In this document: in pieces, positions 44,701 through 55,921 of the stretch
How the letters are laid out: each line of letters begins with the position of its first letter
Position numbering within the stretch: position 1 is the stretch's first letter
Assembly: GCA_023935145.1 (NCBI GenBank)
Contig: CM043700.1
Span: forward strand, 63,816,620 to 63,880,619
Length of the DNA stretch: 64,000 nucleotides
Direction of reading: 5' to 3'
Source: Bretschneidera sinensis
Taxonomy: Eukaryota > Streptophyta > Magnoliopsida > Brassicales > Akaniaceae
Notes under the pieces: generated by a model
The model's input: only the letters and a program-made list of their open reading frames with translations
Database searches by the model: none
What the model was told of the DNA's origin: nothing
Made by a program: the position numbers and the translations under genes

Positions 44701-45180
44701 AGTTTAAGTCCATCTATCTTGAGGGTTATACTGATTTGGACTATGGAGAAGACTGGGATAAAAGAAGATCGATTACCTCCTACTTCTTTAACTTAAACGG
44801 ATGTTGTATAAGTTAGAAGGCTCAGTTGCAGCCGGTAGTATCACTCTCAACAACCAAAGGAGTACATAGCGGCAACGGAAGCCACTAAGGAGGCTGTGTG
44901 GTGCAAAAGGTTGTTGGAAGAGTTGAAGGTCCTGAAAGAGCAGGTGGTGGTGTATTCGGATAACCAAATTGCATTGCACTTGTGTAAGAATCTGGTGTTC
45001 CATGAGAGGACAAAGCACATGGATGTTCGGTATCATTTCATTTGGAAAAATGTTACGGAATGATGCATTCATGTGGAGAAGGTGGCCACGGAGGAAAATC
45101 CTGCAGATTTAGGCACCAAAGTTCTACCCCTAAGTAAGTTCAATCATTGTCTTGGACTTCTTAAGATTGGAGTCGGTTGA
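44700..45180 (+). pseudogene. Copia RNase H remnant in the nested fragment
   Basis: Readable words: GYTDLDYGEDWDKRRSITSYFF, EAVWCKRLLEELKVLKEQV, ALHLCKNLVFHERTKHMDVRYHF, EENPADLGTKVLPLSKFNHCL. At least two stops and one frame change interrupt it. It is followed by about 80 bp and a purine word AAAGGTAGAGAT before the LTR. Confidence 0.78.
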
Positions 45181-45260
45181 ATGGTGACTCAAGATGAGTT
45201 TGGATCCTGAGTTCTCTGCACAATGGGTTCGGGTTTAATCGCTTAGACAAAGGTAGAGAT

Positions 45261-46138
45261 TGTTGGTGTTTGTCTAAGGTTTAAACATGGTTTGAAAGGG
45301 TTCAGCATCAGTTCTTGGCGTCTCAGCTCAAGGTGTGCTTGCTTCGGCCTCCAGGAAGTCCGAAGATGGGAGAGTAGCTATGCACCGCGGCTCAAGGAGT
45401 GTGCACTGTGGCCTAGCCCTGTGCAGCGCGGCTAAGCCACTCTAGGCCACGGCCTCCAGCATGACAGAAGATTTCAGCCCCTTCCAGGCCGCGGCTTACC
45501 CTGTTCTAGGCCACGGCTTGAAGGCACACTGATGACAGTTTTTAGCCTCTTTGAAATGTGCGTGGATACATGATCAAAACGCACATGATCACTTAATATT
45601 CATGAAGGGCTATGATTGATTGGTCCTTAAGATCTAAGGGTGGAGATTGACCTTCAAGATTGGTCAAGAAGTTGGTGCACTATATAAAGGGTCACCTAGC
45701 TTCAAAGAGACACAACATGTGAATAAAAGTGAGATCAATTGTAAGAGTACAAAGACAGAAAAAATAGACTCATTTGAAAGGTTGGTTGTTTAGAGAGAGA
45801 GTAGTATAGAAAGGGGATTCAAGGGACTTATAAGTGGAATTTTCTTGGGGAAAATTCCAGGGTAACTCAATACTTTATCGTTTTCTTTTCTCTTCTTTAG
45901 TTTTTCAAGAACAAGAGGTTTCTTAAAGGGGTGTTGCTGTAACTTGTAAGAACCATTGATTTAGTGCAGAGAGTTCGGAGGAACTCATGGGGACGTAGGC
46001 TATTGCCGAACCTCGATAACAATTGTTGTGTTCTTTCTTTTCTTTGATTTTTGTTTCTGTTTCGATTCATTACAAGTCATTCTAGACTTGGGTGTTTGGA
46101 AGATCACCACCTGGGCATATTGAGGTGATTTCTCAACA
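45261..46138 (+). repeat. Copia 3' LTR (copia-2/3 family), plus strand
   Basis: 878 bp, TGTTGGTGTTTG...TTCTCAACA. CpG-rich block at about 45370-45540, TATA box CTATATAAAG at 45680-45689 downstream. The reverse complement aligns with 38617-39507. Confidence 0.9.
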
Positions 46139-47347
46139 TTCTAAGTAAAGCTTCAAAATTTGGCCATTAACTTGAAATGCACGACCATCGGAAGGATCTT
46201 CAACCTCTACTACTCCATTAGGGAAAACACTCTTCACAACATAAGGTCCCTTCCATCGGGATCGCAGTTTTCCCGGATGGAAGTGTAACTGCGAGCCATA
46301 AAGAAAAACTCTATTACCTTGTTCAAAATTTTTCCAAAGTATTTTCTGATCATATAACACTTTTATTCTTGACTTTAAGTCCTTAGCATTATCATATGCA
46401 TCATCCCTCAACTCCGTAAGTTCACAAAGTTGCATTTTCCTCTCCTCACCGGACATCTTCAACTCATAGTTAAAATTTAGAGTAGCCCAATATGCTCTGT
46501 GCTCAAGTTCTACCGATACTACGTGATTTGCCGAATACCAACCAATAAAGAGATTCTCTAAGAACCATCTTGTATGATGTTCGGTACGCCCAAAGTGCAT
46601 CCGATAGGTGCAAAGACCAATCTTTTCGATTGGGATTTACCCTTTTTTCAAGTATTAGCTTAATCTCCCTATTTGCTAGTTCCACTTGGCCATTGGTTTG
46701 TGGATGATAAGCTGTAAAACCTTATGGGTGACTCCATGCCTGCGCATTAAAGCCTCAAAAGAACAGTTACAAAAATGTGACCCTTGATCACTAATTATAA
46801 CATGTGGAGTACCGTACTTAGATAAAATATGATCTTTAAGAAATTTAACAACAATTGTATTATCATTAGTGAGGCAAGGTATTGCTTCAACCCATTTAGA
46901 AACATAATTAATGGCAAGCAAAATGTAAAAATACCCAAAAGAAGGTGGGAATGGTCCCATAAAATGGATCTCCCAACAATAAAAGATTTCCACCACTAAG
47001 ATCGAGTTGAGAGGCATCATATAACGGCGGGACAATGAACCTAACCTTTGACATCTTTCACATGATCGACAAAACTCATTAGTATCCTTGAATAAAGTAG
47101 GCCAATAAAAACCGCATTGCAAAATTTTTGTGGCTGTCTTTTTAATAGAAAAGTGGCCACCACAAGCATAGGTATAACAAAAGGTTAACATACTATCAAC
47201 TTCCATATCTAGAATGCATCTTCTTATTATTTGATCGGAGAAATATTTAAAAAAATAAGGATCATTCCAATAAAAATTCTTTACCTCAACAAAAAACTTA
47301 CGCTTATGTTGTGCACTCCATGTAGATGGAACTTGACAGGAAACCAA
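46139..47347 (-). pseudogene. Gypsy-3 integrase
   Basis: Zinc part CGGHFSIKKTATKIL with CRSCERCQRLG, then the core. The first catalytic motif reads EIHFMGPFPPSFG where the family has GIDFMGPFPPSFG, so the first catalytic Asp is His. VIISDQGSHF keeps the second Asp, and ELANREIK keeps the Glu in a shifted frame. The C-terminal part (LRSRWKGPYVVKSVFPNGVVEV, DGRAFQVNG) is well preserved and is cut after KLYLE by the nested copia LTR. Frameshift near 46680. Confidence 0.85.
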
Positions 47348-47755
47348 GTAGTTTGCAATGTTGGCATACCATGGTGTGTGACCAAGGACAAAAAATTCAT
47401 CTGGAAAGGCTTCTCAAATGGGCAAAATGTCAGTATCATTCTTAAATTCCAAGCGAGACAGATGGTCCGCTACAACATTTTCTATCCCCTTCTTGTCTTT
47501 GATGATTAAGTCAAATTCCTGCAAAAGCAAACTCCAACATATCAAATGGGTCTTAGCATCCATTTTTTAGAAAAGAAATTTAAGGGCGGAATGATCTGTG
47601 AATATAGTGATAGGTGAACCAATTAAGTAAGAGCGATATTTATCCAATACAAATACTACTGCTAGTAATTCTTTCTCGGTTGTTGTGTACATTATTTGAG
47701 AATGATTCAAGGTTCTACTAGCATAATAAACAACAAATGGTTTTCCCTCCCTTCT
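47348..47755 (-). pseudogene. Gypsy-3 RNase H
   Basis: Minus-strand words KPFVVYYASRTLNHSQ, TTTEKELLAVVFVLDKYRSYL (Glu), ITIFTDHSALKFL and [10 protein letters not shown], in the order of the Athila RNase H and connector. At least three stops. Continues the RT frame region and leads into integrase. Confidence 0.78.
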
Positions 47756-48706
47756 TTATCCTAAAGCATAGTCACTAGCATCACACATAATCTCAAAAGG
47801 CAAAGTAAAATCCGGTGATTGCATAATAGGGGCGGTTGTAAGCTTAGAGACAAGTGTCCTAAAGGCTTGCTCACATTCAGGGCTCCACTTAAACTCAGTA
47901 TCCTTCATCAAAAGGTTACATAAGGGTCTAGAGGTAGCACTAAAATTTTGAATAAACCTTCTATAAAACCCGGCATGCCCTAAGAGAGACCTGACATCTT
48001 TAATATTCTTAGGAGTGGGTAGTTTAGAGATTAAGTCGATTTTCAATTTATCCACTTCTATCCCCTTTTCGGACACTATATGGCCCAAGACTATTCCGAA
48101 AGACACAATAAAATGGCACTTATCCCAATTAAGCACAAGCCCCTTCTCTTCACACCTACACAAAAAATTTTTCAAATTAGATAAACATGAATAAAAAGAT
48201 GTTCCAAACACGGTTAAATCATCCATAAACACTTCCACACATTTTTCAACCATGTCACTAAAAATACTCATCATGCATCTTTGAAAAGTAGCCGGTGCAT
48301 TACACAAATCAAAGAGCATTCTGCGAAAAGCAAAAGTACCAAAAAGACAAGTAAAGGTGGTCTTCTCTTGATCCTCTAAAGCAATTCCTATTTGGTAGTA
48401 TCTTGAATACCCATCTAAAAAACAATAGAAAGGATGACCAGCCACCCGTTCTAAAATTTGATCTATGAATGGAAGGTGAAAATGGTCTTTCTGAGTAGTC
48501 GAATTAAGTTTCTTATAATCAATGCACATACGGCACCCGGTCACTACCTTAGTTGGTACTAACACCCCCTCTTCATTTTCTACCATGGTCACCCCGGCTT
48601 TCTTAAGAACTACTTGGGTTGGACTAACCCACTTACTATCGGATATTGGATATATAATTCCCACATCCAACAGTTTTAAGACTTCTTTCTTAACTACCTC
48701 TTTCAT
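47756..48706 (-). pseudogene. Gypsy-3 reverse transcriptase
   Basis: An open stretch of 316 residues covering the palm and thumb: KLLDVGIIYPISDSKWVSPTQ, RMCIDYKKLNSTTQKDHF, FLDGYSRYYQIGIA, FRRMLFDLCNAPATFQRCM (family MPFGLCNAP), VFMDDLTVFG (both active-site Asp present), LGHIVSEKGIEVDK, SLLGHAGFYRRFI. The palm is intact in outline but upstream and downstream domains are broken. Confidence 0.88.
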
Positions 48707-49254
48707 AGTTGAATTTAGCCTTCTTTCTGGGTCTCTACGAGGGTTAGCTCATTCTTTTAGATAAATCCTATGGGAACAAATTAAGGGGCTAATACCTTTT
48801 ATATCAGCCATGGTCCAACCTAATGCAGATTTATGCTCTCTTAACAAATTCAACAATTTATCATGTTGCACATCACTAAGTTCGGAGGAAATAATAACCG
48901 GAAAGGTATCACCTGGGCCTAAAAAAACATGTTTGAGTCCTTTGGGTAGTGGAGCTAAATTAAGCATTGGTGTCTCCTCAAAAGAGGGTTTGGGTGCCTC
49001 CCTTTCTTTAGGAAACTCCTCAAAGCATGGTTGCTATGATTTCTTAATAAATCCCTGCGACTTATCAAAAATATCAATAACATTAACAGTATGGGGATAA
49101 ATGGAAGAATCATCAAAATAAACATTATTAAGAAGGAATTCCAAAGAGTTAGAATTATCTTTAATGTACTCATCCTCCAAAATAAGCTCATCGAGCATGT
49201 AAGTGTCGAAACACTTATCCTCTTAATGTGGCTGCCTTGAGACTCGAAAAACAT
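48707..49254 (-). pseudogene. Gypsy-3 protease-RT linker
   Basis: Contains the conserved Athila lead-in to RT, LPKGLKHVFLGPGDTFPVIISSELSD and HKSALGWTMADIKGISPLICSHRIYLKE (48749-48967), preceded by a poorly conserved acidic part. Frame changes on both sides. Confidence 0.75.
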
Positions 49255-49892
49255 TCACCTCTAGAGTCATATTTCCAAATGATAATATCATTAGGCCATT
49301 CCTACAATTAATGAGGGCATTGGCGATGGCAAGGAATGGTCTTCCTAGTATCAAAGGAATTTCTGACTCCGTGTTCACAATAGAAATAGTATATAATACC
49401 AAAAAGTCAACGAGATAATAGAATTTATCAATTTGCAATAAAACATCTTCCACAATACATCTTGGTTTTCTTACCGATCGATTCGCTAGTTGGAGTACCA
49501 CAGAAGTGGGTTTGATCTCACCTAGGCTGAGTTACAAGTAAATGGAGTATGGCATGAGGTTCATACTAGCCCCCAAATCTAGCAATGCTTGGCCACAATC
49601 TTTGTTTCCAATTTGACAAGCCACCGTATGACAGCCCAGATCTTTATATTTGGGCAGTGTCTTGCTATCAATTACTGCACTTTCTTTGCTCCGTTAAGAA
49701 TGTTGTCTTCTTCACATTGTGCCTCCTTTTAAGTGTGCATAGATCCTTAATGACTTTAGTATAGTTGGGAACCTGTTTTATGACATGAAGAAGAGGAAGG
49801 TTAATTTTAACTTGCTGAAGTTGTTCAAGAATCTCACTTTTTAATGCTGAATTTCTCTCCTTAGGTTTAAGGATTGCTTGAGGGAAAGGCAC
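49223..49892 (-). pseudogene. Gypsy-3 aspartic protease and preceding linker
   Basis: The catalytic word LLDLGASMNLMPYSIYL (about 49540-49600) is followed by a stop, then LANRSVRKPRCIVEDVLLQIDKFYYLVDF and ILGRPFLAIANALIN, the Athila-type retropepsin. Upstream (49668-49892), LEQLQQVKINLPLLHVIKQVPNY and IKDLCTLKRR match the segment before the protease. Coding is interrupted at several places. Confidence 0.78.
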
Positions 49893-50187
49893 CGGTAAAG
49901 AATCACTATGGGCACTTGTTTCTTGTGGGCTTCATCCTTGTTGCTCACGGTGTTAGGAATCAAGTTTGATGGTAGAATGGGTCCATCAATTTTTATCGCT
50001 GCGAGTAATCACAGCATTAACCTCTTTAACATTTTGATTGTCAAGATTAGAGGTTTGCGCCATATGTTGTCCCCTTGGATTAGATTGTGGCTGCGAAGGA
50101 AAACGACCTTGCTCTTGAACCGTCAAAAAACTAGTCAACTTGGTGAGTTGGCTATTTTATCACCTTTTGTTCCTCTTTGATCCCTTG

Positions 50188-51492
50188 TTACTCCTCTAGC
50201 AACCGTTGATTTATCTTGCCTTGCTCTTCCACAATCTTGGCATGTACCTGCATAAATGACTTAAAAACATCTTCCAATGGTAAGGGTTGTTGTGGTGCAT
50301 TAGATGAAGTTGCTTTCAGTTTCCATTGGGTACTAGAGTGGGTAGAAGGTTGTGTATCTGATCTCCAACTAAAGTTAGGGTGGTTCTTCCAACCGGGATT
50401 GAAGGTGTTAGAGTAGGGTGAGTATGGTTTCCTAAAGGGTACACCTAAAGCATTACACTCTCCCTTTATCTCAAAATAGGCAAGACAATCCCTAGGTACA
50501 TGATCTACCCCATTACATATAAAACAAGGTTCGTGGGACTCTACCATAGCAACCGGTTTGGGGGCTCTAACATCATTGGTTTTTAAAACTTCAATTTCCT
50601 TAGTTATGACCTTTAAACGAGATTTAAGGCTATCCTCTTCCTTAAGTTGATAAATTCTAGTGGTTTGATTTCTCTTAGTACTTTCTATGGCATTCGGTCC
50701 CGTCCAAGTGTGGTCTTTTTCTGATAGGTCATCTAGAAAATCTATGGCTTGGTCGGGATCTTTCTGAAGAAAATTTCCATTACACATCATTTCTGTGAAT
50801 TGCCTTTCCCTACTTAGAAGTCCATCAAAGAAATAGCTAACTACCTGCTAACTCTCATACCCATGGTGTGGACAAGAATTCAAAAGATCTTTGAAACGTT
50901 CCTAAACTTGATATAAGGTTTCACTCTCCTTTTGTGCAAAGTTTGAGATTTGTCTCTTGAGGTTATTGGTCTTATGGGTTGGGAAATGCTTTTGGAATAA
51001 GGCTTAGGTCATCTCATCCCAACTCCCTATAGACCTAGGCCTTAACGAGTAAAGCCAAACCTTGGCGTTTTCCTTAAGTGAAAAGGGGAAGAACCTAAGT
51101 TTGACAGTGTCTACCATATCAGCCCTACTTTGAAAGGTTGCCACTACTTCCTCAAATTCCCTAATATGGACATAGGAGCTTTCATTCTCAAACCCATGGA
51201 AGGTTGGTAGCAATTGGATCATGCCCGTCTTAAACTCAGGTTGTTGGTCATTAGGGGGGAACATGATACAAGATCGTGTGGCCGTTCGGCTAGGGTGCAA
51301 GTAGTCCTTAAGTGTCCTAGCAACATTCTCATTGTGATTTTCAGCCATGTTATCAAAATTCTCTAAATTCTCGTTTGGGTGTGCACTATGATTTGATCTA
51401 GGTGAGGTTTCACTAACGGACATGGAAGGAGAGGGTAACTCTGTTTTGGGTCTTTTAATGAATCTACCTTGCGCATCTCTCAGTCTACACAT
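50188..51492 (-). pseudogene. Gypsy-3 gag
   Basis: The 5' part (51004-51492) has the Retrotrans_gag motif VKLRFFPFSLKENAKVWLYSL and GSWDEMT, then a stop. The capsid C-terminal words NNLKRQISNFAQKESETLYQV and SYFFDGLLSRERQFTEMMC follow with stops. A final open part (50188-50790) carries an intact CCHC knuckle CFICNGVDHVPRDC and YNPGW-like NHPNFSW motifs typical of Athila/Tat gag. This protein would form the particle. Confidence 0.82.
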
Positions 51493-51599
51493 ACACCAAA
51501 GGAATTAGAGGGGAAATGAATAAAACAAAAAAAATATAAAATCAAAACAAAGAACAATATTACTATCTTGTCTCAAAGTTGACAATCTTTCTTGTACTT

Positions 51600-52951
51600 T
51601 GTTAGGAGTTTTAAATTACTCGCAAGCACACGAATCGTTTGCAATATAGTGTTGTGCAAGTGCGAGGTCGAATCCACAGGGAATGCGATGTGAACATAGC
51701 TTTTTATCTAAACTAACCTTATTTTAACCAAGTTCTGAATTGTGAATTATATTTTTGCAAAACAAATATAAACTAAACTAAACTAAAATGATTTAATAAC
51801 TAATGATGAAAAAGGTTTCAGAAACCACCCAACCAAAGTAAAACATATATCTTCATGTTCTATATTAAAAAATAATCTATCTAGCATTCCATGAATCCAA
51901 TAAAAAACAACGAATATCCCAATTAAACCAAAAGCATCCAATGTATCCACTTTTAACAAATCACAAAGGAAATCCAATTTAATCGAAAAGGATTCGACGA
52001 ATCCATCGGATGAAACACACAGAATATCCAACAGAACAATTAAAAACTATCAATTGTAAGAATTTACTCAAACAATTGAAATAGAACATTTAAACTAAAC
52101 ATATCAAAATTGTATAAACATATATGAAAATATAATGCTAAATAATGGCGAGGCTTCATCTTCAACCTTAGCTGAAGATTTTAGCCACCCATTATCATGA
52201 AACTAAATTTCACAATAAACAGTGCTAAGCATTAAAAACTGGAAAAGAATTAAAACTAACTGTACATTGGGAGAAATTCCACACACTGTTGGGCAGCACT
52301 TCCCCCGGTGGTGGAAAAAGCCCTTAGGAGATCTACTAGAATGCTAGTAGAAATCCACCAGACTGCACACTGAATAATGAGGTGAGATAGTGTTTATATA
52401 AGGGAATTCTTGGAGTACAATGAGCTGAAAATTCGATGTGGGATACTGCCTCTTTGTGATCGATCGCAAGTCTGGTGCGATCGATCGCAGCATGGTGCGA
52501 TGCAATGCGTCTGGCGCACTGTAAGTGCGTCCTATCCGATGTGGGATGTGTGAGTCAACTGCGATCGATCGCAGCCTTGTTGCACTCGAGCGCATCACAG
52601 TGCGCTGCAATATATGTGCAATATCAAAAGTTTCCTTTCCAATGTGGGATGTGCGAGTCACTTGCGATCGATCGCAAGTCTTGTGCGCTCGAGCGCAGGT
52701 GCGATTGATCTCATGCCATGTGCGCACGATCGCAGGTGCGATCGATCGCATGTCCTGTGCGCTCGATCGCACTAGGCATCCTCAGCTTTTGCTCTTTAAG
52801 CCCTGAAGTTTCCACATTGCTTCATTTTATTCCAAAACCTATAAAAACACAGAAAACGCAGAAAATAGATAAAATAGCACAAAATAACATAATTAAGAAC
52901 TCAACAAATGTAAACTAAAGAGCTAAAACATGTAATATTTAGCACTCATCA
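51600..52951 (-). repeat. Athila-4 3' LTR
   Basis: 1,352 bp. Minus-strand TATA box TATATAAA at 52393-52400; the palindrome cluster at 52456-52775 is upstream of it. Differs from the 5' LTR by scattered changes, several of them transitions at CpG. Confidence 0.92.
52456..52775. repeat. CpG palindrome cluster in Athila-4 3' LTR
   Basis: About nine words of the form GCGATCGATCGC or GCGCTCGAGCGC (some with one or two changes) in 320 bp, irregularly spaced. It lies about 55-380 bp upstream of the TATA box on the minus strand. Frames read through it are artefacts of the repeat. Confidence 0.88.
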
Positions 52952-54279
52952 AATACCGCCAAACTTACATATTGCTAGTCCCATAGCAATACGAAACTAA
53001 AAACTAAATGAAAAACAAAGAATATAAAGATAAACTCATAACTCATGGTATCCAAAGATTTTAGGAGCACACACCATCATGATAATGATTCATGAGTAAG
53101 CTTAACAAGATAAACCCATCTTCGTAATGAATAGAAATGTTAAAATCTTAACAAGATAAACCCATCTTCGTAATGAATAGAAATGTTAAAATCTAATTAC
53201 TAACAAAAGGCAGGCTAATGCATCATAAGTCTGACTCAGTGTAAAGTGAATTAGCAAATAAAAATGAAGCTTCCGAATGAGTCCAATGTGTAAGGTCTCT
53301 AAGTCTCAAGATTCACCACATTTCCCATCAGAATGAACGAAAATGGCATAGTTTTTATTTTCTTCTCTTTTTGTAAGGCTCTGTTATGTTTAGTTTCCTT
53401 AAGCTTTCTAATTGACCCATGTAGCGAGTGTTGAGTCAATGACTCCCAAACCAGATGGTTTTAGGGCATTAGGTGTACAGACACCCCTTAGGACTTACTA
53501 ATTCGAGTAAAAAAGGCTACGAAATTAAAATGACCTTAATACTATTAAACAAAATTTCAACCTTTTGACGTGAACACTCACTGCTTACTGAGGCAAGAGG
53601 TCCAGTTACTCAGTGGAAAGTTTATTTATGATCATCATTTTCATTCATATATATATATATATATATACATATTTGTAAATATATGCCAAAGTGTTAATCC
53701 AACAAGTCATCCAGTTTCAGTTAAGACAGAAATGTACACATTAAAATCACATGTCATACCTCACATAATGCGTACTAATGTGCTCGTGTTAGATTCGAGA
53801 TGAAACATGTGAATTCTCAAATGCCTCAAGTAAGTTACTAAATTTTAAAACTTTATCAACAAATCATGTGTTCCAAAATTTAAGCTCACCAATGAATCAC
53901 ATCACAGAAATTGTTTAGATCAACCAAAATTTCAAAATAACATGAGCATGCATTAAAAAAACAACAACAAATTAGGACAAAGTGTGTGTAATGTGTCTCC
54001 CATACCCCCAAACTTAAATTACACATTGACCCCAATGTGTGAATAATATGGAAAGAGTTGACTTGGGATATGGAGAACTATCTGGACTGGTATGGCTCAT
54101 AGCATACCCCCAAACTTGATCTGCAGTACGTGTTGTCCCTGAAAAATAAAGACTAGAAAACAAACAATACTGGAAACAAATATTAAGCATAAATATGTAA
54201 AATAATAAACAAATAAAAAGATAAGCTATGGGGTGCCTCCCATGAGCGCTAAGTTTAACGTCTTCAGCCAGACCCAACA
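52952..54279. other. Athila-4 3' non-coding region
   Basis: No supported gene. It includes the terminal PPT (minus AGTTTGGCGGTATT, 52952-52965), two internal PPT-like words AAGTTTGGGGGTATG (54001-54015 and 54103-54117), a short TA run near 53648-53667 and a 46-bp duplication. Confidence 0.75.
53101..53192. repeat. 46-bp perfect tandem duplication
   Basis: 53101-53146 and 53147-53192 are identical, each starting CTTAACAAGATAAACCC. Confidence 0.95.
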
Positions 54280-55743
54280 TTAGTAATCGTGCCCAACTAA
54301 ACGCTCCACCATCTGATCAATAAATGGAAGTGAAAAATGATCCTTCAGTGTGGTAGTATTTAACTTACGGTAGTCTAGACACATTCTCCATCGTGACTGC
54401 ACTCGAGTTGGAACCAACTCGTCTTCTTTATTTATTACTACCATCAGTCTAGCCTGTTTTGGCACGACATGAATCCGGCTCACCCACTCGCTATCAAAGA
54501 TTGGATAAAGGATCAGAACCTCTTGTATAGCTGGGTTGAGCCCTCTTTGTGGCTCCTTCGATGGCTTGGCATTCTCCTCAAAATATAACTTGTGCATCAC
54601 CACCGAGGGGCTTATCCCCTTGATATCCTTAATAGTCCAGCCGATAGCTTCATTGTGCTCTCTTAAAACGTCCAATAATTTATCCTCTTGAGCATCAACC
54701 AAATCTGAAGCTGTAGTCACAGGCAAATAATCTACTAGACCTAGGAACTTATACTTAAGATTGTCCGGTAAAGGCTTAAGTTCCTTCTTGGGGGGTTCAG
54801 ACGTTGTGGTTTCCTCCGTTTTACTGATCTTTTGAGGAGCAGACTCCAAAGTAGCATTTGCTTGCTCAAACAACTTATCCAAATCCAAATCCTCTTCAAA
54901 TTGAGCAAAGAATACCTCCAAAATTTCCTCAGACTCCCCTTCTTTCTTGGGCGCTTGTAATCTTTCAGGGTAAGGCACTTTAGGTAAAAACGACCTAGGG
55001 AGATCCTTAATAATAGGTGTGGCTGTAGATGGCTCAGCATCTCTCTTTTCTGTGTTGCCACTTTCTTGCCCTTGTATAGGAGTTGATAAATTTCCCTCCG
55101 CAAACTGTTCCTTCGGGTTAGGATCAGGTTGACTGGGGAACTTTCTGTTCTCTCCTTCACCCAAGTGACTTGTGATTTGACCCATTTGACTCTCTAGTTT
55201 GGCAATCACTTAGGTGCTTACTATTGTTGCACTCTTCACTTCACTCATAGATTGGCTAGTCATTTTCATGAAATCATTGAGAGCGTCCTCCAATGACTGT
55301 GAAACCGACACTGGCGCTTGAATGGGAGCTTGGGAAGCGGGTGATGGTGCTGGATAGGCTGAGTGACCATAACTTGGAATTGGTGGAGGAAAGTCGGGAG
55401 GGTATTGATTGTGAGCATGATAAGGGGCTCCTCCCTGATTCATCAATTGGTTCTGCTCCCATGAAAAATTAGAGTGGTTCCACCACCCTGGATTGTATGT
55501 TTCGGAATAAGATTCATTTGATTGCCAGCAACAGTCATTGAAAGCATTCGTTTGTTCCATGGGATACTCGGCAAAAGCCAGCATTTATGAACAATTCTGT
55601 GCTAAATGCATAGGACTAGCACAGATGGAACAGCTATCAACATCGAAGGAATTGGCTGCATTGATGGACTGGTCGGTCATCCTCATGAAATCGTTGAGGG
55701 CGTCCTCTAAAGATTGTGAAACCGATGTTGGATTCATCCACAT
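54280..55743 (-). pseudogene. Athila-4 residual gag-RT fusion frame
   Basis: One frame from MWMNPTSVSQ (55743) with only two stops (55585, 55210). Order: a short gag piece with CCHC knuckle CSICASPMHLAQNC, YNPGWWNHSNFSW, a Pro/Ala-rich part, a second SVSQSLEDALNDFM word repeating the start, IAKLESQMGQI, then KVPYPERLQAPKK joined directly to an acidic segment that normally follows the protease, the RT lead-in (LGLVDYLPVTTASDL, GWTIKDIKGISPS) and the RT start LNTTTLKDHFSLPFIDQMVERL. It ends at a stop where RT, RNase H and integrase have been deleted. Confidence 0.8.
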
Positions 55744-55896
55744 TTTTGTTTTCTTTTTTTATTTTTTTATTTATCAATGCAAAGAGAAACAAATAAAATA
55801 AAATAAAAATGCCCAAAAGAAAAATCAAACAAACAATGCTAACTAACTAGTAGAAAAATAAAATCAATTTAGACAAAAATTTCACAAACAAAAACA

Positions 55897-55915
55897 TTCC
55901 CCGACAACGGCGCCA
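55897..55915 (-). other. Athila-4 primer-binding site
   Basis: Minus strand TGGCGCCGTTGTCGGGGAA, the Athila/Tat primer site type, six bases inside the 5' LTR. Confidence 0.88.
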
Positions 55916-55921
55916 AAAACT

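Larger units (their letters stand above)
44700..46138 (+). mobile_element. Copia 3' fragment (RNase H to LTR) nested in gypsy-3
   Basis: Plus-strand RNase H end, PPT and whole LTR, with no upstream coding part. The right end abuts gypsy-3 integrase sequence at codon level (KLYLE, then copia). The left border near 44700 is fuzzy and no target duplication is visible. Related to copia-2/3 but on the opposite strand. Confidence 0.8.

Noticed and set aside
52344..52772. A 142-residue minus-strand frame and several plus-strand frames rich in RSIA, DRS and ARS words
   Set aside because: These are read-through of the CpG palindrome cluster in the Athila-4 LTR. The same effect appears at 56763-57133. 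No start context, homology or conservation of protein rather than DNA repeat.
52456..52775. CRISPR-like array of short repeats
   Set aside because: Spacing is irregular, the repeats are 12-bp palindromes rather than uniform repeats with unique spacers, and the context is a plant LTR. The 22-bp minisatellite at 23744-23876 has no spacers either.
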